From contig NZ_WKJL01000024.1 of NCBI RefSeq assembly GCF_009674565.1, positions 29,573 through 93,572 on the forward strand: a stretch of DNA of 64,000 nt, read 5' to 3'. This document shows positions 22,643 through 30,341 of the stretch, in pieces. Numbering within the stretch: position 1 is the stretch's first letter; the number at the start of each line of letters is the position of its first letter. The notes below the pieces were generated by a model, which saw nothing but the letters and a program-made list of their open reading frames with translations, was not told the origin of the DNA and searched no databases. The position numbers were made by a program, and so were the translations under genes. The stretch comes from Duganella aquatilis (lineage in GTDB: Bacteria > Pseudomonadota > Gammaproteobacteria > Burkholderiales > Burkholderiaceae_D).

Positions 22643-23751
22643 CCGCGCACCTCCCTGCTGTGACGCTGAATGCTCATCAAGATGCCGCCGCCCAGGCCCA
22701 GCGTCATCAAGGCGGTGCCGCCGTAGCTCATGAACGGCAACGGCACGCCCACCACCGGGATGATGCCGCTGACCATGCCCATGTTGACGAAGGCGTAGGT
22801 AAAGTAAATCATGGTGATGGCGCCTGCCAGCAGGCGCGAAAACAGCGTCGGCGCGTTGATCGTGATGTTCAGGCCGCGCCAGATCAGCAGCAGATACAGC
22901 ACCATCAGCACCATAATCCCCAGCAGCCCGAACTCCTCGGAAAACACGGCAAAGATAAAGTCGGTGGTGCGTTCCGGGATGAATTCAAGGTGGGCCTGCG
23001 TGCCGTGCGTCCAGCCCTTGCCGGTCACGCCGCCGGAGCCGATCGCGATCATCGACTGGATGATGTGGAAGCCCTTGCCCAGCGGGTCGTGATACGGATC
23101 GATCAGCGTCAGCACGCGGTCGCGCTGGTAATCGTGCATGAAGGTCCACAGCACCGGCAGGCTGGCGGCGCCGGCGGCCAGCAGCGCACCGAGCGCCTTC
23201 CACGACAGGCCGCCGAGGAAGATCACGCAGGCGCCGGCCGCCGTCACCAGCATCGCCGTGCCGAGGTCCGGCTGGCGCGCGATCAGGCCGGCCGGTATCG
23301 CCAGCAGCACCGCCGCGATCAGATAGGAGCGCCAGCTCAGGTGGCCCTGCTCGCGCTGGAAGAACCACGCCAGCATCAGCGGCATGGCGATCTTCATCAA
23401 TTCGGAAGGCTGGATCTGCGTGCCGACGTACAGCCAGCGGCGCGAACCGCCCTTGATGACGCCGAACAGCGCCACCGCCACCAGCAGCGCCACGCCGACG
23501 GCATACGCCGGCACGGCCAGCCGCATCATCATCTGCGGCGTGATGTTCGCCACAAACCACAGCACCAGCACCGCCGCCGCGATATTGCGCAGCTGGTCCC
23601 ACACCTTGCCGGGAATGGCGAGACCGGCCGAATACAGCGTGACCAGGCCCACCGACAGCAGCGCCGTGATAATCAACGCCAGCGGCAGGTCAAACACCAT
23701 CACGTGGGGGCGCAGGCGCAGCCACCACGTGGGTCCATCGGCAAGGCCCAT
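22639..23751 (-). CDS. rodA: RodA peptidoglycan glycosyltransferase, second copy
   Basis: SEDS-family polymerase of 370 residues with about ten transmembrane segments. Conserved landmarks are KGGSRRWLYVG and PSELMKIAMPLMLAWFF, GRQPDLGT-like IARQPDLGTAML, and the catalytic loop FIPERTTDFIFAVFSEE. The C-terminal is GVPLPFMSYGGTALMT. It works with PBP2 to polymerise lateral-wall glycan. It is about 70 percent identical by eye to the adjacent RodA and overlaps it by 1 nt (TGATG), an arrangement I consider a local duplication. The catalytic Asp region is kept in both. Confidence 0.94.
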   Translation of the reverse strand: MGLADGPTWWLRLRPHVMVFDLPLALIITALLSVGLVTLYSAGLAIPGKVWDQLRNIAAAVLVLWFVANITPQMMMRLAVPAYAVGVALLVAVALFGVIKGGSRRWLYVGTQIQPSELMKIAMPLMLAWFFQREQGHLSWRSYLIAAVLLAIPAGLIARQPDLGTAMLVTAAGACVIFLGGLSWKALGALLAAGAASLPVLWTFMHDYQRDRVLTLIDPYHDPLGKGFHIIQSMIAIGSGGVTGKGWTHGTQAHLEFIPERTTDFIFAVFSEEFGLLGIMVLMVLYLLLIWRGLNITINAPTLFSRLLAGAITMIYFTYAFVNMGMVSGIIPVVGVPLPFMSYGGTALMTLGLGGGILMSIQRHSREVRG

Positions 23752-24866
23752 CAGGTCTGCACCAGTTTGCGGTGCCGCTGGATACTCATCAGAATGCCGG
23801 CGCCCAGGCCCAGCGTCAGCAGCGCGGTGCCGCCGTAGCTCATGAACGGCAGCGGCACGCCCACCACCGGCAGGATGCCGCTGACCATGCCCATGTTGAC
23901 GAAGGCATAGGTGAAGTAAATCATGGTGACCGCACCGGCCATCAGGCGGGTGAAGAAGTTGGGCGCGTTCCCGGCGATCATCAGGCCACGGCCGATCAGC
24001 ATCAGGTACAGCACCATCAGGATCAGGTTACCGATCAGGCCAAACTCCTCCGAGTAGACGGCGAAGATAAAGTCGGTGGTGCGCTCGGGGATGAACTCCA
24101 GGTGAGCCTGGGTGCCGTGGGTCCAGCCCTTGCCGGTGACGCCGCCCGACCCCACCGCGATGGTGGACTGGATGATGTGGAAGCCTTTGCCCAGCGGGTC
24201 GGTGGTCGGATCGATCAGCGTCATCACGCGTTCGCGCTGGTAGTCGTGCAGCACCGACCAGATCACCGGCAGCGCGGCGGCGCCGGCCAGGAAGAGTCCC
24301 GCCAGCGCCTTCCACGACAGGCCGGCCAGGAAGATCACGCAGAAGCCGGCAGCCACCACCAGCAGCGCCGTGCCGAGGTCGGGCTGGCGCACGATCAGGC
24401 CCACCGGCACCATCAGCAGCAGCGCCGCGATCAGGTAGGAATGCCAGGTCAGGTGGCCGGCGCGGCTCTGGAAGAACCACGCCAGCATCAGCGGCGTGAC
24501 GATCTTCATCAGCTCGGACGGCTGGATGTCGGTGACGCCGATGTGCAGCCAGCGCCGCGCCCCCAGCTTGATGGTGCCGACCAGCGCCACGCACACCAAT
24601 AGAAACACGCCGATCGCATACGCCGGCACGGCGATCCGCATCATCATCTGCGGCGTGATGTTCGCCACCAGCCACATGACGAAGAAGAACAGCACGATGT
24701 TGCGGAAGTGGTCCTCGATCTTGCCGGGGATGCCGATGCTGGCTGAGTACAGGGTAATCGTGCTGACCGTCAGCAGCATGATGATGATGATGGTCAGCGG
24801 GACGTCGAAGACGGTGAAGTATGGCCGCATACGACGCCATAGCGAACGTCTTTCATGGATGCGCAT
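23751..24866 (-). CDS. rodA: RodA peptidoglycan glycosyltransferase, first copy
   Basis: SEDS-family protein of 371 residues, multi-pass, with IKLGARRWLHIGVTDIQPSE, PLMLAWFFQSRAGHL, IVRQPDLGTALLV, FIPERTTDFIFAVYSEEFG and GVPLPFMSYGGTALLT. It is the copy next to the first PBP2 gene (13-bp gap), the normal mrdA-rodA order. It is immediately followed by the second RodA. Because both have the TDFIFA loop and the same membrane plan, both are probably active; which one pairs with which PBP2 cannot be told from sequence. Confidence 0.94.
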   Translation of the reverse strand: MRIHERRSLWRRMRPYFTVFDVPLTIIIIMLLTVSTITLYSASIGIPGKIEDHFRNIVLFFFVMWLVANITPQMMMRIAVPAYAIGVFLLVCVALVGTIKLGARRWLHIGVTDIQPSELMKIVTPLMLAWFFQSRAGHLTWHSYLIAALLLMVPVGLIVRQPDLGTALLVVAAGFCVIFLAGLSWKALAGLFLAGAAALPVIWSVLHDYQRERVMTLIDPTTDPLGKGFHIIQSTIAVGSGGVTGKGWTHGTQAHLEFIPERTTDFIFAVYSEEFGLIGNLILMVLYLMLIGRGLMIAGNAPNFFTRLMAGAVTMIYFTYAFVNMGMVSGILPVVGVPLPFMSYGGTALLTLGLGAGILMSIQRHRKLVQT

Positions 24867-24879
24867 GATGTGGTGGTCC

Positions 24880-26928
24880 TTATTGTTTCTTCCGTGCCGG
24901 CGCGAGCGGCTGCGGCGCCGGTACGGCGGCGGGCGTTGGCGGCGGCGCTGGCGGCGGCGCCGGTTCGCGGCGCGATTCAGCCGCCGCGGCGGCGGCTTCG
25001 GCCGCTTCCGGATCTTCGATCGGCACGATTTCCGCCGCGTCTTCCTTCGGCACCTTGGTGGTTTCCTTGTCGGCCGGGCGTTTGCCCAGCAGGTAGAAGT
25101 CCAGCGCCTTGCGCGCGATCGGCGCGGCGATCTCCGCGCCCCAGCCGGCGTTTTCCACCACCATGGCGATCACGATCTTCGGCTTGTCGGCCGGCGCAAA
25201 GGCGGTGTACAGCGCGTTGTCGCGCAGGCGTTCGGCCAGTGCCGAGGCGTTGTACTTCTCGTTGGCCTTGATGCCCACCACCTGCGCCGTACCGGTCTTG
25301 CCGCCCGAGGTGTAGCCGGCGTTGCCGAAGGCGCGGAAGGCGGTGCCGCCCTGTTCACTGTTCACGCCGACCATCGCGCTTTTCACGATGTCGATGTTTT
25401 CCTGCTTGAGCGGGATGCGGTAGCTTTCGGTCGGCACGGTGAGCTTGCGCGCACGCGTGCCGCCGTCTTCGACGATCTTCACCAGGTGCGGCTTCATCAC
25501 CACGCCGTTGTTGGCCAGGTTGGCCATGGCGTGGGCGATCTGCAGCGGCGTGTACGAGTTGTAGCCGGAGCCGTTGGACACCGAGATGGTGTCGCCGCCG
25601 ACCCACTTGCCCGCATTGCCCTTGAAGCGCTTGCGCTTCCACTCCTTGGACGGCAGCACGCCGGTCTTTTCGTTATCCAGGTCGATGCCGGTTTTCTGGC
25701 CGAAGCCGAACGGCTGCATGAACTGGGTGATCGCGTCGATCCCCATGTCGTTGCCGAGCTGGTAGTAGTAGGTGTTGCAGGAGACGATGATCGAGCGGCG
25801 CAGATCGACGTTGCCGTGACCGCCCACTTTATCGTCGCGGAATTTGTGGCCGCCCAGGTAGAAGTAGCCCGGATCGGGATAGGCGGTGGCGGGATTGCGC
25901 TTGTTCAGTTCCAGCGCGGCCAGCGCCATGAATGGCTTGAAGGTGGAACCCGGCGCGTAGGTGCCGGACAGCGGACGGTTGACCATCGGCCGGTCCAGCG
26001 AGGTATTCAGGTCGCTCCAGCTTTGCGCGTCGATGCCGTCGACGAACAGGTTCGGATCGTAGCCGGGACGCGAGACGTAGGCCAGGATGTCACCGGTCTC
26101 CGGCTCGATGGCGACAAACGCGCCGCGCCATTCGCCGAAGGCTTCTTCCACCACCTTCTGCAATTCGATGTCGATCGACAGGATCAGGTTATTGCCTGGC
26201 GTGGCGGGCGTGCGCGACAGGGTGCGCACGGCGCGGCCGCCGGCCGACACTTCCACTTCCTGGTAACCGGTCTGGCCGTGCAGCTGCTTCTCGTAGCTTT
26301 TCTCCAGGCCTTCCTTGCCGATATGGTCGGTACCCTTGTAATTCGGACCGTCGTCGGTGGCTTCGATGGCTTTGACTTCGGACTGGTTGATGCGGCCGAT
26401 GAAACCGATCACGTGCGACGCCGTTTCGCCCAGCGGATACTGGCGGAACAAACGCGCCTGTACTTCCACGCCGGGAAAGCGGAAACGCTGCGCGGTGAAG
26501 CGCGCCACTTCCTCGTCGGTCAGGCGGGTGCGCAGCGGCACGCTTTCGAAATTCTTCGACTCGTCCAGCAGCTTCTTGAAGCGCTTGCGGTCCTTGATGT
26601 CGACTTCCACCAGCTTGGACAGCTCGTCGATCGCTTCGTCCAGCGTGGTATTCAGCTTGGACGGCGTGATCTCCAGCGTGAAGGCGGAGTAATTGCGCGC
26701 CAGGACCACGCCGTTGCGGTCCAGGATCAGGCCGCGGTTCGGCACGATGGGGACGATGGCGATGCGGTTCTCTTCCGCCTTGACGGCGAAGTCGCTGTAC
26801 TTCACCACCTGCAGCCACAGGAAACGCAACAGCAGCAGCGCGAAGCAGACGAACACCATCCCGCCCAGCACCGTCAGGCGCAGGCGGAACTGCTGGAGTT
26901 CGCGCTGGTTGTCCTTGATTTCAGTCAT
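24880..26928 (-). CDS. mrdA: Penicillin-binding protein 2, first copy (with long C-terminal tail)
   Basis: Product of 682 residues. One N-terminal membrane helix, dimerisation domain (PNRGLILDRNGVVLARNYSA), transpeptidase motifs SxxK (GSTFKPFMALAALE), SxN (VSCNTYYYQLG) and KTG (GGKTGTAQV). Compared with the second copy it has about 45 extra C-terminal residues: an acidic/Ala stretch, then a Pro-rich PPPAPPPTPAA tail ending in RKKQ. It follows mreD after a 15-bp gap, the standard betaproteobacterial position. It polymerises the side wall as part of the Rod complex. Confidence 0.95.
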   Translation of the reverse strand: MTEIKDNQRELQQFRLRLTVLGGMVFVCFALLLLRFLWLQVVKYSDFAVKAEENRIAIVPIVPNRGLILDRNGVVLARNYSAFTLEITPSKLNTTLDEAIDELSKLVEVDIKDRKRFKKLLDESKNFESVPLRTRLTDEEVARFTAQRFRFPGVEVQARLFRQYPLGETASHVIGFIGRINQSEVKAIEATDDGPNYKGTDHIGKEGLEKSYEKQLHGQTGYQEVEVSAGGRAVRTLSRTPATPGNNLILSIDIELQKVVEEAFGEWRGAFVAIEPETGDILAYVSRPGYDPNLFVDGIDAQSWSDLNTSLDRPMVNRPLSGTYAPGSTFKPFMALAALELNKRNPATAYPDPGYFYLGGHKFRDDKVGGHGNVDLRRSIIVSCNTYYYQLGNDMGIDAITQFMQPFGFGQKTGIDLDNEKTGVLPSKEWKRKRFKGNAGKWVGGDTISVSNGSGYNSYTPLQIAHAMANLANNGVVMKPHLVKIVEDGGTRARKLTVPTESYRIPLKQENIDIVKSAMVGVNSEQGGTAFRAFGNAGYTSGGKTGTAQVVGIKANEKYNASALAERLRDNALYTAFAPADKPKIVIAMVVENAGWGAEIAAPIARKALDFYLLGKRPADKETTKVPKEDAAEIVPIEDPEAAEAAAAAAESRREPAPPPAPPPTPAAVPAPQPLAPARKKQ

Positions 26929-26943
26929 GCCGGAGCCGCAGCG

Positions 26944-27456
26944 TCAGATGGGGCGCGTGTGATCGCGGTCGACCGCGCGGCGCTGGGGCGCCAGCAGCAT
27001 CCAGGTCACCAGCGGCCACAGGACCACGGCGATCACGCTTTCAACGAAGTAGAACCAGCCCGGCGTTTTGCCGGAGACGCAGAAGCGCACCAGCAGCTGC
27101 ACCGACTGCGCCATGATCAGCAGCGGCAGCACATGGATGGCCTGGGTCCAGATCGGGAACCACAGCACCCGGCGGTGCAGCATGATGGCGAAGTAGGACA
27201 GCAGCGTGTAGGCCAGCGCGTTCTCGCCCAGCAGCGTGGAGTCGTGGACGTCCATCAGCAGGCCAAGGAAGAAGGCGGTGCCGATGCCGACCTTGCGCGG
27301 CTGGTGCACGCCCCAGAACACCAGCAGCAGCGCCACGAAGTCCGGCACGCCGACGAACTGGCCCCATGGCAGGAGATTCAGCAGGAAGGCGCAGAACAGG
27401 CTGAAGGCGATGAACAGCGGGCTGACCGGCAGCAGGATATAGTGCGGACGATTCAT
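26944..27456 (-). CDS. mreD: Rod shape-determining protein MreD
   Basis: Inner-membrane protein of 170 residues with about five hydrophobic helices (LFIAFSLFCAFLLNLLP, FVALLLVFWGVHQP, IGTAFFLGLLMDVHDSTLLGENALAY). The segment FFLGLLMDVHDSTLLGE is the MreD signature. It belongs to the MreBCD-PBP2-RodA complex. The start overlaps the mreC stop by 4 nt (ATGA). Confidence 0.93.
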   Translation of the reverse strand: MNRPHYILLPVSPLFIAFSLFCAFLLNLLPWGQFVGVPDFVALLLVFWGVHQPRKVGIGTAFFLGLLMDVHDSTLLGENALAYTLLSYFAIMLHRRVLWFPIWTQAIHVLPLLIMAQSVQLLVRFCVSGKTPGWFYFVESVIAVVLWPLVTWMLLAPQRRAVDRDHTRPI

Positions 27457-28592
27457 CGTGCCGGCTCCTTAGGTTTGGTGGCGGCGGCCGGCGCAGCCGT
27501 TGCCGCTGGCGTGGCCGTGGCGCCCGCAGGGGCAGCGGCAGCGTCGGCGACCGGTGCTGGCGTCGCCGGCTTTGGCGCCGGCGGCAGCACCGGAATCAAT
27601 CCTGGCGCGCCATTGACCGCAGGCGCAGCGCCGGCAGCGGCGCCGGCGACAGGCTGGCCCTCGCCCTCTTTCGGCGCAGGCGCCTCCTTGATCGGCGCCA
27701 TCTTGTTATTGTGCTTGCGCGGCGCGCGCTGCTCTTCATCCGGCGGACGCGGCGGCATTTCCGGCGTCGACATCAGGATCAGCAACTGCGTATTGTTGGC
27801 GATGCCGGCCAGCGGCTGGCAGATCACGCCGCCGAACGAACCGCCGGCGCTGTTCTCCACCTGCGTCACGCGCGCCACCGCCAGCCCGGCCGGATACACG
27901 CCGTCCAGGCCCGAGGTGACGACGATATCGCCCACCTGGATATCCGCATTCGGCGCCGTGAAGCGCAATTCCAGGTTGCCCGCCTTGCCGCGACCATAGG
28001 CCACGCTGCGCAAGCCATTGCGCAGCAGCTGCACCGGAATCGCCTGCTCCTTGTCGGACAGCAGCGTCACTTCGGACGTAAACGGGAACACGCGCGTGAC
28101 CTGGCCGACCACGCCCTGGTTATCGATGACCGGCAGGCCAAGCGTCACATCCTGGTGGGTGCCGCGGTCGAGAATGATCTTGCGGCTGTTGGCGTCGCGC
28201 GCGTCGTACAGCACTTCGGCCAGCATCGACTTGACCGGCACGCGCTCGCGCGCGTCCATCAGCTTGCGCAGCTGGGCGTTTTCCGCCGACTGGAGCTGCG
28301 CCTGCTGCAAGGCCTGCGAGCCGAGGATCTGCTGACGCTTCAACTCGCGCACCTGCTTTTCCAGCGACGACAAGGTAGAGAAATAATCGCCGACGCCGTA
28401 GATGGCGTCGCGCGGCAGCAAGGCCACCTTCTGCACCGGCGACAGCACCGCGCCGGCATAGTAACGCACCGTTTCCAGACTGCGCATGTGCGAGTCGACC
28501 AGCAGCAGTGCAATCGATATGCACGCGAACACCGTCATCTTGACCCGCGCCGAAGCGCCTTGCTTGAAAAGTGGCGGAGGACTGTATTCCAT
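27453..28592 (-). CDS. mreC: Rod shape-determining protein MreC
   Basis: Product of 379 residues. Start MEYSPPPLFKQGASARVK, membrane helix VFACISIALLLVDSH, coiled coil (about residues 70-110), then the two-barrel periplasmic domain (KIILDRGTHQDVTLGLPVI, GVVGQVTRVFPFTSEVTLLSD, GDIVVTSGLDGVYPAGLAVARV). Beyond the usual end near 290 there is an Ala/Pro-rich tail of about 85 residues, similar in composition to the tail of the first PBP2. MreC activates PBP2 allosterically. A TTG at 28601 is a possible alternative start. Confidence 0.94.
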   Translation of the reverse strand: MEYSPPPLFKQGASARVKMTVFACISIALLLVDSHMRSLETVRYYAGAVLSPVQKVALLPRDAIYGVGDYFSTLSSLEKQVRELKRQQILGSQALQQAQLQSAENAQLRKLMDARERVPVKSMLAEVLYDARDANSRKIILDRGTHQDVTLGLPVIDNQGVVGQVTRVFPFTSEVTLLSDKEQAIPVQLLRNGLRSVAYGRGKAGNLELRFTAPNADIQVGDIVVTSGLDGVYPAGLAVARVTQVENSAGGSFGGVICQPLAGIANNTQLLILMSTPEMPPRPPDEEQRAPRKHNNKMAPIKEAPAPKEGEGQPVAGAAAGAAPAVNGAPGLIPVLPPAPKPATPAPVADAAAAPAGATATPAATAAPAAATKPKEPAR

Positions 28593-28650
28593 GACTTCCA
28601 ATAATCCGGCGCTCGCGCGCCAACGAGACTGTCAACTCACTCTAATGCAT

Positions 28651-28674
28651 CGGGGCCGCTGTTTCGCGGCCCCG
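28651..28674. promoter_or_regulatory. Strong hairpin between mreB and mreC
   Basis: A 9-bp perfect stem CGGGGCCGC/GCGGCCCCG with a 6-nt loop lies in the 93-bp gap between the mreB stop and the mreC start. The T-run is on the plus side, where no gene ends. In the direction of mre transcription the hairpin is followed by ATGCATTAG rather than Ts, so it would act as an attenuator or RNA-stability element rather than a full terminator. Confidence 0.6.
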
Positions 28675-28685
28675 TTTTATTCAGA

Positions 28686-29729
28686 TCATTCGTAGGAGAA
28701 GATCGAGCCCAGTTGGTCCATGCGTTCCAGCGCCATGCCCGAGCCGCGCACCACGCAGGTCAGCGGATCTTCGGCCACCAGCACCGGCAGACCGGTTTCT
28801 TCCATCAGCAGGCGGTCCAGGTCGCGCAGCAGCGCGCCGCCACCGGTCAGCATCATGCCTTTTTCGGCGATGTCGGCGCCCAGTTCCGGCGGCGTCTGTT
28901 CCAGCGCGTTCTTGACGGCGGAGACGATGTTGTTCAGCGGGTCGGTCAGCGCTTCCAGGATCTCGTTGGACGAAATCGTGAACGAGCGTGGAATGCCTTC
29001 GGACAGGTTGCGGCCCTTGACTTCCATTTCCTTGACTTCGGAGCCAGGGAAGGCCGAACCGATGGCCTTCTTGATCGCCTCGGCGGTCTGCTCGCCGATC
29101 AGCATGCCGTAGTTGCGGCGGATGTAGTTGACGATCGCTTCGTCGAACTTGTCGCCGCCCACGCGCACCGAACCTTTGTAGACCATGCCGCCCAGCGAAA
29201 TGATGCCCACCTCGGTGGTGCCGCCGCCGATGTCGACCACCATCGAGCCGGTGGCGTCCGACACCGGCAGGCCGGCGCCGATGGCCGCTGCCATTGGTTC
29301 TTCAATCAGGTACACCTGCGAGGCGCCGGCGCCGAGCGCCGATTCGCGGATCGCGCGGCGTTCCACCTGGGTCGAGCCGCATGGCACGCAGATGATGATG
29401 CGTGGCGAAGGACGGAAGAATTTGGAGTCGTGCACCATGCGGATGAACTGTTTCAGCATCTGCTCGGTGACGGTGAAGTCGGCGATCACGCCGTCTTTCA
29501 TCGGGCGGATCGCCTCGATGTTGCCAGGCACCTTGCCCAGCATTTGCTTTGCTTCTTTACCAACTGCCTGGATCGTTTTCTTGCCATTCGGGCCGCCTTC
29601 CTGGCGGATCGCGACGACCGAAGGTTCATCCAGAACGATGCCCTGGCCGCGAACGTAGATCAGAGTATTGGCCGTGCCCAAGTCGATGGCCAGATCAGAG
29701 GAAATATACCGACGTAAAAAACCAAACAT
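28686..29729 (-). CDS. mreB: Rod shape-determining protein MreB
   Basis: Bacterial actin of 347 residues that guides side-wall synthesis. The start MFGFLRRYISSDLAIDLGTANTL is the family N-terminus; upstream AGGACA supports 29729. ATP-binding landmarks are IDLGTANTLIYV (phosphate 1), VVDIGGGTTEVGIISLGG (phosphate 2) and MLTGGGALLRDLD (adenosine). EEPMAAAIGAGLP is also typical. First gene of the mreBCD-mrdA-rodA-rodA-mrdA-rlpA run. Confidence 0.97.
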   Translation of the reverse strand: MFGFLRRYISSDLAIDLGTANTLIYVRGQGIVLDEPSVVAIRQEGGPNGKKTIQAVGKEAKQMLGKVPGNIEAIRPMKDGVIADFTVTEQMLKQFIRMVHDSKFFRPSPRIIICVPCGSTQVERRAIRESALGAGASQVYLIEEPMAAAIGAGLPVSDATGSMVVDIGGGTTEVGIISLGGMVYKGSVRVGGDKFDEAIVNYIRRNYGMLIGEQTAEAIKKAIGSAFPGSEVKEMEVKGRNLSEGIPRSFTISSNEILEALTDPLNNIVSAVKNALEQTPPELGADIAEKGMMLTGGGALLRDLDRLLMEETGLPVLVAEDPLTCVVRGSGMALERMDQLGSIFSYE

Positions 29730-29984
29730 TAAAGTGTCCTGTGGCGCTACCGATGTGCGCGTAAACCGTTGAGTGAGAAATCCTGTCCGGATGCGGCGGC
29801 AGCAATGATTCAGCGCCGACAACGCATCAACCCGCCATTCTACCTTATAATTTGACTGCGATTTATCGAAAATCCACCCAAAAGTGTGACGCCTGAGACC
29901 GCTGTTTAAGCGGCATTCACCGGTGAATATCGGTGAATAGGCAGAATTTCAAGTTTTTTATCAATATCACAACCAACCCGTGCC
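29730..29984. promoter_or_regulatory. Divergent mreB/gatC intergenic region with a perfect palindrome
   Basis: The 255-bp region is AT-rich in its middle. A minus-strand TAGAAT near 29838-29843 could be the mreB -10 box. A 14-bp perfect palindrome ATTCACCGGTGAAT lies at 29916-29929, followed two bases later by a further half-copy CGGTGAAT, about 55-70 bp before gatC. The palindrome could be an operator; I know of no regulator for it. No gene is supported in this gap. Confidence 0.5.
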
Positions 29985-30287
29985 ATGTCCCTGACCCTAT
30001 CCGACGTAACCCGCATTGCCAAACTGGCCCAACTTGAGATGAGCGAACAGCAAAGCGCCACCGCGCTGGAGCAGCTGAACGGCATTTTCGCCCTGGCCGA
30101 ACAGATGCAGGCGGTTGATACCGAAGGCGTCGCCCCGCTGAGCCATCCGCTGGCGGCGCACATGAATAACATCGCCCTGCGCCTGCGCGACGACGTGGCC
30201 AGCGAACCGAATCGCCGCGACGCCTATCAAACGGTAGCGCCCAAGACCCAGGACGGCCTGTACCTGGTGCCGAAAGTGATCGAATAA
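29985..30287 (+). CDS. gatC: Asp-tRNA(Asn)/Glu-tRNA(Gln) amidotransferase subunit C
   Basis: Small subunit of 100 residues that bridges GatA and GatB. It opens with LSDVTRIAKLAQLEMSEQ and carries GVAPLSHPL and LRLRDDVASEPNRRDAYQ, then GLYLVPKVIE, all GatC signatures. It starts the gatCAB operon; gatA begins 54 bp downstream. Confidence 0.94.
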   Translation: MSLTLSDVTRIAKLAQLEMSEQQSATALEQLNGIFALAEQMQAVDTEGVAPLSHPLAAHMNNIALRLRDDVASEPNRRDAYQTVAPKTQDGLYLVPKVIE

Positions 30288-30341
30288 GCCGCTTTAGCGC
30301 CCTGCCTTTTTGCACCGATCACGAATCTGAATTGAAACGCC

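Noticed and set aside
24496..27999. Plus-strand open frame of over 1100 codons opposite rodA, mrdA, mreD and mreC
   Set aside because: Antisense shadow of known genes; His/Arg/Val-rich composition and no domain. Long antisense frames are expected at this GC content.
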